Origin: Streptomyces sp. Ru73
GTDB taxonomy: Bacteria; Actinomycetota; Actinomycetes; Streptomycetales; Streptomycetaceae
Assembly: GCF_002920575.1 (NCBI RefSeq)
Contig: NZ_PQSQ01000005.1
Coordinates: forward strand, 62,001 to 126,000
Length of the DNA stretch: 64,000 nt
Reading direction: 5' to 3'
Part shown: piece after piece, positions 49,625 through 57,777 of the stretch
How the letters are laid out: each line of letters begins with the position of its first letter
How positions within the stretch are numbered: position 1 is the stretch's first letter
The notes under the pieces: model-generated
Seen by the model: the letters and a program-made list of their open reading frames with translations, nothing else
The model's database searches: none
What the model was told of the DNA's origin: nothing
Translations under genes and position numbers: made by a program

Positions 49625-50377
49625 TCAGCCGCTGGTCAGGGTGCGGCCGAGGAGGGGGAGCAAGCGGTCCCAGTGACGCCGCAGTGCCGCGGCGTCGAAG
49701 GCGTCGGTGTCGGCCATGGTGAAGCCGTGGACGGTGCCGGGGTAGATCTCGGAGGTGTGGTCGACCCCCGCGGCGTCCAGGGCCTGATTGAGCTCGCCGA
49801 GGGCCTCGGGGGTCAGGTCGCTCTCGGCATGGCCGAGGTGGACCCGGGCGGTGATCCTGGAGAGGAAGGCGTGCAGGTTCTCGGACCCGCCGGCGCTCAC
49901 CGGGCCGTGGAACCCGGCGACGGCGGCCACCCGTCCGGGATGGGCCGAGGCGGTGTGCAGCGCCAGCAGGCCGCCGATGCAGTACCCGGTCACCGCGACC
50001 GGCCCGGCACCGACCTCGGGCTGCGCGGTGAGGAACCCCAGGTAGGTCTCCGCGTCGCGCGCGATGCGTTCGGGGGTGTGCGCCTCGATCAGGGGCATCA
50101 GCTGGGCGATCAGCGCGGGCCGGACGTCTTCTCCGATGTACTCGGGAAGCTCGACCACCGGTGCCGGGCCGTGCCGGTAGAAGAAGTGGGGGACGAGTAC
50201 GCAGTAGCCGTGCCCCGCCAGTTCGCGGGCCATCTCCCGCACCACGGGCCGGATGCCGAAGGCGTCCGGGTACATCAGCACCCCGGGGTGCTGACCGCCG
50301 TCGTCGGGGAAGGCGGCGAAGGCGTCGGCCAGGCCGTCCGCGGCGGGAATCTGCAGTGTCCTGCTCGGCAAGATCAT
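49625..50377 (-). CDS. Dienelactone hydrolase family protein
   Basis: A 250-residue alpha/beta hydrolase. The catalytic Cys is in VAVTGYCIGGLLAL (nucleophile elbow GYCIGG), with Asp expected after GHAESDLTPE and His in YPGTVHGFTMAD, a complete Cys-Asp-His triad of the DLH type. LMYPDAFGIRPVVREMARELAGHGY is the usual N-terminal segment. The start at 50377 (MILPSRTL) is the first in frame inside the divergent control region; its ribosome site is weak. Divergent from a MarR gene, with paired operators in between, so it is probably repressed by that protein. Confidence 0.85.
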   Translation of the reverse strand: MILPSRTLQIPAADGLADAFAAFPDDGGQHPGVLMYPDAFGIRPVVREMARELAGHGYCVLVPHFFYRHGPAPVVELPEYIGEDVRPALIAQLMPLIEAHTPERIARDAETYLGFLTAQPEVGAGPVAVTGYCIGGLLALHTASAHPGRVAAVAGFHGPVSAGGSENLHAFLSRITARVHLGHAESDLTPEALGELNQALDAAGVDHTSEIYPGTVHGFTMADTDAFDAAALRRHWDRLLPLLGRTLTSG

Positions 50378-50398
50378 CCTTTCTCGGAGTCCAGCAAT

Positions 50399-50457
50399 CG
50401 TTAGTCGCACCAACGGTTTGAGCGAGCGACGAACGTACATCGTTAGTGGGACTAACG
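50399..50457. promoter_or_regulatory. Paired MarR operators
   Basis: CGTTAGT-GGG-ACTAACG (50441-50457) is a perfect 7-bp inverted repeat, and CGTTAGT-CGC-ACCAACG (50399-50415) the same with one mismatch. They are 42 bp apart start to start, four turns of DNA, in the gap between the hydrolase and MarR genes. Confidence 0.8.
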
Positions 50458-50477
50458 CAATGGATAGGATGACCGCC

Positions 50478-50969
50478 ATGAGCAGAGCCGAGGCCGCGGA
50501 CATGCCCGACGACGGCGCGCCCAGGACGCCCGACAGGCTGCGCCGGCGGGCGAGCCGGCTGCTGTCGCAGCTGTGCATGCGGTCGGACCGGCTCATCAAC
50601 GAGGGGCTGGCCGAGGCCGACGCCCGGAAATGGCACTACGCCGTACTCGCCTCACTGGAGGAGTACGGGCCGGGCAGCCAGGCGGAACTGAGCCGGCGGT
50701 CCGGCATGCACCGCAGCGACATGGTCGCCGTGCTCAACGAACTGGCCGAGCGGAAGCTCGTCGAGCGGGCGCCGGACCCCGAGGACCGGCGCCGCAACGT
50801 CATCACGATCTCCGCCCGGGGCCGCCGTCACCTGCGGCGCCTCGACAAGGTGCTGGACGACCTCCACGACGTGCTGCTCGCGCCGCTGGAGCCGGACGAA
50901 CGCGAGCAGTTCGTGCGGACGCTGACCCGCCTGCTGGACCACCACACCGGGCCATCGGGCCCGGCGTAG
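50478..50969 (+). CDS. MarR-family regulator
   Basis: A 163-residue winged-helix dimer. The ATG at 50478 (MSRAEAADMP) has AGGA 8 nt upstream; upstream in-frame ATGs at 50460 and 50469 are close to the operator. The HTH is GSQAELSRRSGMHRSDMVAVLNELAERKLVERAPDPEDRRRNVITI, including the DxRxx wing. It should repress itself and the hydrolase gene through the paired sites. Its gene converges on the P450 gene. Confidence 0.88.
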   Translation: MSRAEAADMPDDGAPRTPDRLRRRASRLLSQLCMRSDRLINEGLAEADARKWHYAVLASLEEYGPGSQAELSRRSGMHRSDMVAVLNELAERKLVERAPDPEDRRRNVITISARGRRHLRRLDKVLDDLHDVLLAPLEPDEREQFVRTLTRLLDHHTGPSGPA

Positions 50970-50998
50970 CGGCACCCGGCCAGGGGCGCCCGTCGGCT

Positions 50999-52243
50999 CT
51001 ACCGGGCCGCTTCCGTCCAGGTCACCGGCAGTTCATGGGCGCCGTAGATGTTCATGTCCGTCTTGAGCTTCACCTCGTCGGCGGGAATGGCGAGGCGGAG
51101 CGTCGGGAAGCGGCGCAGCAGTCCCGCGAAGCCGGCGCGCATCTCGATGCGGGCCAGCTGCTGGCCGAGGCACTGATGAACGCCGTGCCCGAAGGACAGC
51201 AGGCCGCGGGCCTTGCGGTGGATGTCCAGGGTGCCGGGGTCGTCGAAGCGCCGCGGGTCGTGGTTGGCGGCCAGCAGCGAGACGACGACCGTCGAACCCG
51301 CGGGGATCGTCTCGCCGCCGAGCGCGATGTCCTCCGTCGCGTAGCGGTAGAAGATGTCGGCGACGGACAGGTACCGGAGCAGCTCCTCGACGGCGTCGGG
51401 GATCAGGTCCGGGTCGGCACGCAGCTCGGCCAGCTGCTCGGGGTGCTCCAGCAGCGCGAAGGTGCCGAGCCCCAGCATGTTGGCGGTGGTCTCGTGGCCC
51501 GCGAGCAGCAGCAGGAAGGCGGCGCCGGTCAGCTCCTCGATGGTCAGGTCCTCCTGGCGGGCGAGGTCGGAGAGTATGTCCTCGCCCGGTTCGGCGCGCT
51601 TGCGCGTGACCAGTTCGGCCAGGTACGAGGTCATCGCGCCGTACGCGGCCATCTTCTCGTCCAGCGCCTGGTCCTTGACCAGGAACTTGGCGGAGTTGAC
51701 CTGGAACGTCTCCCGGTCCGCGTACGGCACGCCGAGCAGTTCGCAGATCACCAGGGAGGGCACCGGCAGCGCGAACGCCTTCACCAGGTCGACCGGCGGG
51801 GCGAGCCGCGCCAGCTCGTCCAGCTGCCGTTCGGTGATCTCCATGATGCGCTCTTCGAGCATTCTCATGCGTCTGACGGTGAACGCGCCGGTGAGCCTGC
51901 GCCGCAGCCGGCTGTGGTCCGGCGGGTCCATCGTGATGAACAACCCCGGCACCTGCGGGGACGGTTCGGTGGGCACGGGCATGCCGGGTATCTCGTACGG
52001 CACGTGGAGCACGCCGAGGTCCTGGCGTGAGCTGAACCGGGTGTCGGCCATCATCTGACGCACCGCGTCGTACCCGGTGACGAGCCAGCCCTCGTGACCG
52101 TCGGGGAACACCATGGGGCTGACGGGCCGGGTCTCGCGCAGCTGCGTGATACGCCGGGGCGGCGCGAACGGGCCCGCGTCACGCTCCATCGGAAGGCCGT
52201 GCGGAACGGGCGCCGACCGGTGGCTGGGAGTGGTCTGGTTCAT
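50999..52243 (-). CDS. Cytochrome P450 (CYP105-like)
   Basis: A 414-residue soluble P450. GAGAGGAAA precedes the ATG at 52243. Motifs: LLLLAGHETTANM (I-helix oxygen-binding groove), EELLRY (ExxR core), and FGHGVHQCLGQ with heme ligand C358. The N-terminal FITMDPPDHSRLRRRLTGAFTVRRM is also typical of actinobacterial P450s. No ferredoxin or regulator gene is adjacent, so electrons must come from elsewhere. The start region carries an unusually long palindrome, which suggests tight control by an unlinked repressor. Confidence 0.93.
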   Translation of the reverse strand: MNQTTPSHRSAPVPHGLPMERDAGPFAPPRRITQLRETRPVSPMVFPDGHEGWLVTGYDAVRQMMADTRFSSRQDLGVLHVPYEIPGMPVPTEPSPQVPGLFITMDPPDHSRLRRRLTGAFTVRRMRMLEERIMEITERQLDELARLAPPVDLVKAFALPVPSLVICELLGVPYADRETFQVNSAKFLVKDQALDEKMAAYGAMTSYLAELVTRKRAEPGEDILSDLARQEDLTIEELTGAAFLLLLAGHETTANMLGLGTFALLEHPEQLAELRADPDLIPDAVEELLRYLSVADIFYRYATEDIALGGETIPAGSTVVVSLLAANHDPRRFDDPGTLDIHRKARGLLSFGHGVHQCLGQQLARIEMRAGFAGLLRRFPTLRLAIPADEVKLKTDMNIYGAHELPVTWTEAAR

Positions 52244-52295
52244 CGGATTTCCTCTCGTGGTGGTGGCGCTTGGCGCGGCAAGCGTGGCGCGATGA

Positions 52296-52327
52296 GTGAC
52301 GCCATAGTGGCACCACTATGGCGTCAC
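52296..52327. promoter_or_regulatory. 32-bp perfect palindrome at the P450 promoter
   Basis: GTGACGCCATAGTGG (52296-52310), CA, CCACTATGGCGTCAC (52313-52327). On the minus strand TTGCGC-N18-CACTAT could be -35 and -10, so the palindrome would cover the core promoter. A weaker related sequence, TGGCGCCATGTGGTGCCA, lies at 52411-52428. Confidence 0.8.
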
Positions 52328-52445
52328 GCGCAAGCCTTATGGTTCACCGAGTAAGGGGTGCTGGCCGCCGTGAGAGTTGAGGCGCCTACGAGTGCACGTT
52401 CGATACAGGATGGCGCCATGTGGTGCCAACCGGCGCCACGCACCC

Positions 52446-53369
52446 TCACGACACGAACGTCTTCGGGTCCTTCCGAGGCCAAGGGTTCGTCGCGCCGTCC
52501 GGGTTGATGACGCCGCCGATGTACAACCGGCGGAAGGCCGGGTACTTCGCGCGGAAGCCGTCCACCGTCTTGGCGGGTACGGCCGTGACCTTGAACGGCT
52601 TGCCGTGGTCGTCGATGTCCAGGCTCCGCTCGCCCTCCTGGGTGAGGACCGTCAGGCGGTAGGTGTAGGAGCAGTAGTGCCGGGCGGTCGTGGCCACGAG
52701 GTCGAGCACGACCTGCTCCTTCTCGGCCAGCGAGATCGTGTGCCCGGGGAAGTAGGGCCGCTTCTTGCCCGACGTGTCGCGGAGATACGGCACCCGGCGG
52801 GGGGAGTCGAGGTCGACGCCGATCCGGACACTGTCGTCAGCGCCCGCTGAGGGGGAAAGCATCAGCGTGCCGGTCAGCGGGGCGGTGCAGTCCGCGCGCA
52901 CGCTCAGGTCGGTGATCCGGACCGGGTCCTGCCGCAGCCCTTCGAGGACCACTTGCACATCCGATTCGTACGGATCGACGCCGCCCCTGGACCGGAACCA
53001 GTGCTGCGTCTTCGTCCCGCTGCCCGACTGCTCGGCCAGGTAGGCGGAACGGCGCTCCCGCAGGGTGAGGTCGCGCGCGTCCGGGAAGACGTAGGTGCCG
53101 CCCTGCGCGTCGGTGCGGAAGACGGTCGTGGACAGGATGCGCGCGGGGCCGGCGTCGCCGGCGAAGAGCTGCCGGGCCTGGTGCCAGACGAACGGCGTGG
53201 CGGCCAGCAGGACGGCCACCACCAGGGGCGCGACCAGTGGTTCGCGCCACCGGGACCACCAGGTAGCGGCCCTGCCGGGCGGCGGCGACGGCGCGGGCGG
53301 CTGGGAGGGAGGCGGCGGCTGGGACGGCGGTGGCGGTGCGGACGGTGGTGGCGGCACGACGGTGTTCAT
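52446..53369 (-). CDS. Pro-rich membrane-anchored protein, function unknown
   Basis: A 307-residue protein not recognised. The first 32 residues are a proline-rich tract (PPPPSAPPPPSQPPP), followed by one hydrophobic segment (about 47-60, APLVVAVLLAATPFVW). The remaining about 240 residues should lie outside the cell and contain two cysteines (RADCTAP, HYCSYTY), likely a disulfide, in a beta-rich domain. No ribosome site is obvious beyond GGGGAACCG at the start. It follows another membrane-anchored protein gene by 25 nt on the same strand and the two may form a unit. Confidence 0.6.
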   Translation of the reverse strand: MNTVVPPPPSAPPPPSQPPPPSQPPAPSPPPGRAATWWSRWREPLVAPLVVAVLLAATPFVWHQARQLFAGDAGPARILSTTVFRTDAQGGTYVFPDARDLTLRERRSAYLAEQSGSGTKTQHWFRSRGGVDPYESDVQVVLEGLRQDPVRITDLSVRADCTAPLTGTLMLSPSAGADDSVRIGVDLDSPRRVPYLRDTSGKKRPYFPGHTISLAEKEQVVLDLVATTARHYCSYTYRLTVLTQEGERSLDIDDHGKPFKVTAVPAKTVDGFRAKYPAFRRLYIGGVINPDGATNPWPRKDPKTFVS

Positions 53370-53394
53370 CGGTTCCCCCGGGAGCGTGGGTGGG

Positions 53395-53997
53395 TCAGCG
53401 GTACGTGATGGTCACCCGCACGTTCTGTGCCGTGCTACGCGCCGCCGGCAGGTACGCCGCTGTCCGGTGGGTGCGGGGGCCGTGCGGCGGCCCCTGGAGC
53501 GTGCCTTTCGGGCAGCGGTAGCGGGGCGTGCCCGGTAACGCGGCGGTGGCCCAGCAGGTCTGGCCGTCGGCGAGGCGCACGGCGAACTCCCGGCGCGGGC
53601 CCGCCGGGTGGGTGACCAGTCCGCCGTCCACCGCCACGGCGCGGTACCGGGTCACCGAACCGCCCGCCGGGCAGAGCACCCGCCCGGACGTCGGCTCGGA
53701 GTGGACGGGCGGCGCGAAGCACGGATCGGCCGTGCCCTCGGCCGTGATGCAGAGGTAGGCATCGGGGCGCCCGGTGACCCGGGACGGCATGGGACAGCTG
53801 CCGCGGGCGGTGCCGACGACGTCGATGCTGTCGGCCGGGCCGCGCGCCGCCCATGGGGCGACTCCGTAGAGCCGGGTGTCCGGCGGTGACGGGCGGTTGA
53901 CGATGCCCGCGGCCGTCCACGCGGCGGCGACGGTCACCACGACGGCGGACCAGGTCACGATGCGACGTCTGCGCGGTCCTGACGTCCCGTGCCTCAT
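53395..53997 (-). CDS. Membrane-anchored secreted protein, function unknown
   Basis: A 200-residue protein. The start at 53997 (MRHGTSGPRRRR) has GGGGTGG upstream in a run of G. A basic stretch and one hydrophobic helix (about 14-31, VTWSAVVVTVAAAWTAAGIV) anchor it; the outer part has six cysteines (SCPMPS, YLCITAEG, DPCFAPP, RVLCPAGG, QTCWATA, YRCPKG), which suggests three disulfides. The family is not recognised. It is upstream of the Pro-rich protein gene. Confidence 0.6.
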   Translation of the reverse strand: MRHGTSGPRRRRIVTWSAVVVTVAAAWTAAGIVNRPSPPDTRLYGVAPWAARGPADSIDVVGTARGSCPMPSRVTGRPDAYLCITAEGTADPCFAPPVHSEPTSGRVLCPAGGSVTRYRAVAVDGGLVTHPAGPRREFAVRLADGQTCWATAALPGTPRYRCPKGTLQGPPHGPRTHRTAAYLPAARSTAQNVRVTITYR

Positions 53998-54479
53998 GAG
54001 CCACCCCCCCCGGGCCTCTCCGGGCCCGTCGGTCCGTGGCGCGATCACGGCCCGGGAATCGACGGCTCCGGCGGTGCATCCAGGTTATTCCCGTGCCCGC
54101 CGCCCGGCCACGAAACCGGCATTGTGATCCTCCGCGGGCGCCGCGTGTGCTAGAGCCTGTCCGATGGGTCGATGACTGACTTCGCCGGACGGGCCGCGCT
54201 CACGTCCGAGGCGGTGGCCGGCCATGGTGGCGAGTACACCGGCGTGGGAGTTGCGCCCGGTCGACGGGGTCGAGGGCGCATTCCGCATCGTGCAACAGGT
54301 GCCTCCGGGGCGTACGGGTCTTGCCTGCCCATGTGGACCGTCCCTGAGCCCGGAAAACAGCGCACACGCACAGTCACGCCGCAGCCCATGGATACTACAG
54401 AAGGTGTCGTCTTCTCCATTGAGAAGGCCGACCCACAGAAGGGTTGAGCCAGACGCTCGTGTCGGTAGTTTCTCGTCGG
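53998..54479. other. Junction region at the left end of the TfuA-YcaO element
   Basis: No gene is strongly supported. It contains the left inverted repeat (54154-54170). In the YcaO frame, after its stop, an 89-codon open frame (54150-54419, minus) runs into the repeat; it has no ribosome site and its residues look unlike a conserved protein. Confidence 0.5.
54154..54170 (+). repeat. Left inverted repeat
   Basis: AGCCTGTCCGATGGGTC, the left end of the unit; see the matching right end. Confidence 0.75.
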
Positions 54480-55655
54480 TCAGGGTGTGCGGACGGGGCG
54501 GGGGATCTCGTGCCGGGCGTGGAACCGCAGGCCGGGGCAGACGACTCTCACCACGGCCAGTTCGTCCCGGTCGGCGAGGCGGACGGCGAGGGGACCGCAG
54601 CCCGTGGCCCGCGAGATCCGGCCCGTCAGCCACGTGAGTTCGGCGGTGACGTCGTCGAAACCGGTGCGGTACGAGGCCACGGCATCCGGATAGGTGACCA
54701 GATCCGGTGGCGCACACGGGCGGTTTCGCGGGTCGTCATGATAGAGGGCGGGCAGGTCATCCCTGGTACCGGTGATGAAGGTCAGACGGCTCTGGGCCGC
54801 CTCCGTGATCGCCCTCGACAGGGCTACGTCCGGCGAGGAGTGGGCGCCTGAACCGGCGGACCACACCGGGAAGTCCTCGCTCCAGACGTACGCGACGAAG
54901 CACGGTACCTGCCACCGGTTGGGGACGAGGGCGATCTCCAAATAGACCGCCGCCTCGTCGAAGAGCCGGACCAGCCGGTCGCTCACCCCTCCCGCGACGG
55001 AGCCGGGTTCGATGGTCAGGCGGCAGTCGTGACCGCTGTTGTTGAGCTGGGTCAGACAGTCTCGCTCGACGACCTCGTACAGGGCGTGCAGCAGTGCCTC
55101 GGCCTGCGTGTTGCCGGAACCCAGACCGTTGCTCGACGCCTGAAGGCCCGGCGGCTGCCAGGGCCGATCCGCCTCCAGGGTGAGGCGTACGGCGTCCAGC
55201 GGCAGCGGAACGGGGGAGCCGCTGAGCAGGTCGACGGCCCGCACCCAGGACAGCTCCCGCCGGGCGTCGGTCATACTTCCCGGCTGGTGGGCGAGGTCCA
55301 TCAGGTCGTACGGCAGGTCGAGACGCCGCGCGGGGGCGATCCCGAGATCGGGGTCGGGGACGGCCCGCTCCGCGTACCAGAGTTCAATGCTCTCCATGGC
55401 GGCCGAGAGTTTCGCCAGCAGCGCGGATTGCCCCTTGCCCTGGGAGACGGCCAGCGTCTTCGACAGGGGGCGTACGGCCATGGCGACGGGCAGGCCGAGG
55501 GTGTCGAGCCCGGTGACGTCTGCGACGCGCGTGATGCCGTACTCGGACAGCAGGGGCCGTACCGCCTCCCAGGTCTCCTCCGGAGAACGTACGCGGTGGG
55601 TGCCCTCCGTGAAGACCTTGCGTGTGGCGGATGTCGCTGCGTGGGTGGCCGTCAC
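54480..55655 (-). CDS. ycaO: YcaO-domain cyclodehydratase/thioamidating protein
   Basis: A 391-residue protein with a YcaO domain, which uses ATP to activate a backbone amide; with TfuA it makes thioamides in known systems. The GTG at 55655 overlaps the tfuA stop (GTGA), so the two are coupled. ATP/Mg motifs: KLSAAMESIELWYAE (S/ExxE), SSNGLGSGNTQAEALLHALYEVVERDCL (the strictly conserved ExxER-type helix) and AITEAAQSRLTFITGTRDD. The C-terminus (IPRPVRTP) has prolines but not the PxPxP of azoline-forming YcaO proteins. The substrate peptide or protein is not evident. Confidence 0.85.
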   Translation of the reverse strand: MTATHAATSATRKVFTEGTHRVRSPEETWEAVRPLLSEYGITRVADVTGLDTLGLPVAMAVRPLSKTLAVSQGKGQSALLAKLSAAMESIELWYAERAVPDPDLGIAPARRLDLPYDLMDLAHQPGSMTDARRELSWVRAVDLLSGSPVPLPLDAVRLTLEADRPWQPPGLQASSNGLGSGNTQAEALLHALYEVVERDCLTQLNNSGHDCRLTIEPGSVAGGVSDRLVRLFDEAAVYLEIALVPNRWQVPCFVAYVWSEDFPVWSAGSGAHSSPDVALSRAITEAAQSRLTFITGTRDDLPALYHDDPRNRPCAPPDLVTYPDAVASYRTGFDDVTAELTWLTGRISRATGCGPLAVRLADRDELAVVRVVCPGLRFHARHEIPRPVRTP

Positions 55656-56911
55656 CGTGTGGTCCGTTCTTCCAGGGGCGGGTCGTTGAGCAGTTGGCGG
55701 GCCGCGTCCACAGCGTGGCGGATGCTGGGAAAGCCACGGTCCCGGGCGGCCGCCAGCAGGGCGTCGTTCTCTTCGGGCACACCCCAGACGCCGCTCAAGT
55801 AGGCGCGCATCCGCTGCCCTTGGGCCGGTCGGCTCGTGTGCGTGGAGGGCGGGCACTCCTGTACGGCCGGGCTTCGTCCGTGCAGGAGTGCCCGCAGTCG
55901 ATCGGCCTCCGCGGCCCGCGCGAGGGGCGGGGCGGCCGACCGTACGTGGGCGACGGTGCGGGCCCGGTCATAGTTCCAGGCGTGGGCCTCCTGAGGGGTC
56001 AGCCACTCCGCCGTCTGCTCCTTCGTGAGGCGACCTGGGCAGGTGTCCTTGGCGGTGGCGATCCAGTTTCGGACGTACGCGGCCCAGCGGGCGGGGAAAC
56101 CGGGGTCATGGAGGCGCTGTTCACGCAGGACGTCTCCCAGAGTGCTCGGGTGGGCTCCGCCCGGGTCGGCGGGGAGGTACTCGGCGATCGCCTCGTCCAG
56201 GAAGGTGGTCCGCCACCCGTCGTCCGCCGCCCAGGACTCGGCGGCCGGCGCTGCTCCGGTGAGGGCTCCCGCGTGGTCGAGGCAGCGCAGCGCGTCGGAC
56301 GCCTTCAGGCTGTAGAGGAGCGGATCACCGGCGACGGTACGTGCGGCTTCCTCGGTCTGCGCGAGCAACTCGGGTCGCGTCCGGGCGAGATGGTGCTTGA
56401 TGGCGGCCCAGGAGCGCGCGGTGTACGGGAGTGCGTCCGCCACCTCCAGGATGCGCGCCGCCGCCTCCCCGGTCAGGACGCCGCTACGGGTGAGCTCGGT
56501 GACCTGGTGGCGGACGTCGACGAGGGCGAGGGTGAGGGCCCGGTGGGGCGGGTCCTCCGTTTGGGCGACCGCGACGTCGGCGTCCGAGTCGATGACGCCG
56601 TCGCGGTACTGGTGGAAGATCTCGCCCACGCCGACCATGCCATACGCCTGGAGCTCGGCGGCCCGCAGGGCGCCGATGCTGGCCGCGCCGAGAACGACGG
56701 TCCCCCGGGCGAGGGCCCAGAGGATCTCCTTGTGCCGTAGCGGCAGGCTGTGGTGGTACCGCCCGTCGATGACGACGGCGATGTCGCCGGGTGCCGGATC
56801 GAGGCGGATGAGGTCGCCGTGGCCGGCTGGGCCGTGCACCACGGCTGCGGGGAGCCGGTCACGGACGACGTCGACGGGCACCGTCGGCCCGACGAAGACA
56901 TGGATGGTCAC
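55652..56911 (-). CDS. tfuA: TfuA-like protein
   Basis: A 419-residue protein. The TfuA core (about residues 1-180) is recognised from VTIHVFVGPTVPVDVVR, DIAVVIDGRYHHSLPLRHKEILWALARGTVVLGAASIGALRAAEL and GVGEIFHQYRDGVIDSDADVAV. The C-terminal 230 residues are helical and not recognised. TfuA proteins work with YcaO to put sulfur into a peptide bond, probably by delivering sulfide. The GTG at 56911 has GAGGAG 9 nt upstream. A longer frame with starts up to 57004 exists but lacks a site. It overlaps ycaO by 4 nt. Confidence 0.85.
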   Translation of the reverse strand: MTIHVFVGPTVPVDVVRDRLPAAVVHGPAGHGDLIRLDPAPGDIAVVIDGRYHHSLPLRHKEILWALARGTVVLGAASIGALRAAELQAYGMVGVGEIFHQYRDGVIDSDADVAVAQTEDPPHRALTLALVDVRHQVTELTRSGVLTGEAAARILEVADALPYTARSWAAIKHHLARTRPELLAQTEEAARTVAGDPLLYSLKASDALRCLDHAGALTGAAPAAESWAADDGWRTTFLDEAIAEYLPADPGGAHPSTLGDVLREQRLHDPGFPARWAAYVRNWIATAKDTCPGRLTKEQTAEWLTPQEAHAWNYDRARTVAHVRSAAPPLARAAEADRLRALLHGRSPAVQECPPSTHTSRPAQGQRMRAYLSGVWGVPEENDALLAAARDRGFPSIRHAVDAARQLLNDPPLEERTTR

Positions 56912-56924
56912 TGATCCGGACTCC

Positions 56925-57402
56925 TCACCGGTCGTGGCTGGGGGCGCCGCCGTAACGCTCCGCCGGCCGGTCAAGAACCGACGGGGAGACGGCTGTTCGC
57001 GCAACCTGCCGGAGGGTGGCAGTGAGCGCGCCCACCCGTCGGCGGAGTTCGCGTACCTCTTCGCGGCTCTCTTCGAGCAGCCGGTGCAGGGCCTGGACGC
57101 AGGCGAGCGCGACGCCGTTGGTGTCGACCATGCTGATGGTTCTGTCTCCGCCGCCGCGCCCGAACGCCTCCCACCAGTCCTGGGCCATCGGTCCCAGGTG
57201 CCGGACTTCGGCCGCGTCGATGCGGTAGCGCCAGGTGCTCACCGGCAACTCGTCGACCTTGCGCAGCACCTCGAAGCTGTTGAGGGGCGAGCAGCCGGCG
57301 ACCGGCGGCGCGTGTTCGGGAACGGGTCTGCGGTGCGTCTCGTCGGCGCACCGCAGACCCCGGCGTTCGTTACCACTCGACCGCCACAACGTCCGTCTTC
57401 AT
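56925..57402 (-). pseudogene. Interrupted peptidase S74 (tail-fibre chaperone) domain gene
   Basis: The frame ending at 56925 codes VLRKVDELPVSTWRYRIDAAEVRHLGPMAQDWWEAF-type sequence (EVRHLGPMAQDW, MVDTNGVALACVQALH), the conserved part of the intramolecular chaperone/S74 domain, then a coiled coil (EESREEVRELRRRVGAL). The usual start of the domain, SDxxLKTDVxxVxW, is found in another frame as MKTDVVAVEW followed by a stop (57402-57370). The two parts are separated by about 95 nt with a strong hairpin and a frame change. The gene therefore looks broken, or is the remnant of a longer protein. A TTG at 57389 would be the only start for the longer part. Confidence 0.55.
57324..57360 (-). terminator. 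Hairpin inside the S74 remnant, 14-bp perfect stem
   Basis: GGGTCTGCGGTGCG (57324-57337) and CGCACCGCAGACCC (57347-57360), 9-nt loop. On the minus strand it follows the 59-residue protein gene and the MKTDVVAVEW frame, and could stop transcription before tfuA. Confidence 0.7.
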
Positions 57403-57578
57403 CGCAGGCCGGCAGCGGCCCTCGGCCCGGGCGGATCGTCGTCGTCACCGGACTGCTCGCGCGACTCGGATCGCTCCTTCGTCGGATCCTGCTTCTTCCG
57501 CTCGGCGGACTGTGCCGAACGACTCCTTCCCTCCTCGAGGATCTCCTCCTCGGGGATCTCGTCACGCTTGTCAGCCAT
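57399..57578 (-). CDS. Small acidic protein, function unknown
   Basis: A 59-residue, highly charged protein (MADKRDEIPEEEILEEGR, then SESREQSGDDDDPPGP). AAGGAGG lies upstream of the ATG at 57578, a good ribosome site. It is predicted disordered, with no cysteine. Its stop overlaps an ATG (ATGA) of the 10-codon frame that belongs to the S74 remnant. It is upstream of tfuA-ycaO on the same strand and might be a partner or substrate, but its sequence does not look like a typical peptide precursor. Confidence 0.55.
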   Translation of the reverse strand: MADKRDEIPEEEILEEGRSRSAQSAERKKQDPTKERSESREQSGDDDDPPGPRAAAGLR

Positions 57579-57760
57579 GACCTCCACCTCCTTGCATAGC
57601 GATGCCTCAGGCATATGCGCTGAGTGATGGCTACATTACGCACGATTACTGGATGTTTCTACTCATATCGGTCATCACTGCCCAGACGGGGGAATGGTCG
57701 TGTCTGAAGGCTGGTGAGGCGCGAGATGATCGGCGTGCGGCAAAGCGAGAGACGACACCT

Positions 57761-57777
57761 GACCCATCGGACAGGCC
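57761..57777 (-). repeat. Right inverted repeat
   Basis: GACCCATCGGACAGGCC, the inverted partner of 54154-54170, with CTAG directly outside at 57778-57781. The 240 bp between it and the small acidic protein gene contain no supported gene. Confidence 0.75.

Noticed and set aside
54150..54419. 89-codon frame after ycaO as a RiPP precursor (has MGCGVTVRVRCF)
   Set aside because: No ribosome site, it ends inside the inverted repeat, and the rest of the sequence is Pro/Arg-rich like other shadows in this GC-rich DNA.
57370..57402. MKTDVVAVEW as a 10-residue precursor peptide coupled by ATGA to the small acidic gene
   Set aside because: The sequence fits the opening of an S74 chaperone domain better, with the rest of the domain just downstream in another frame.
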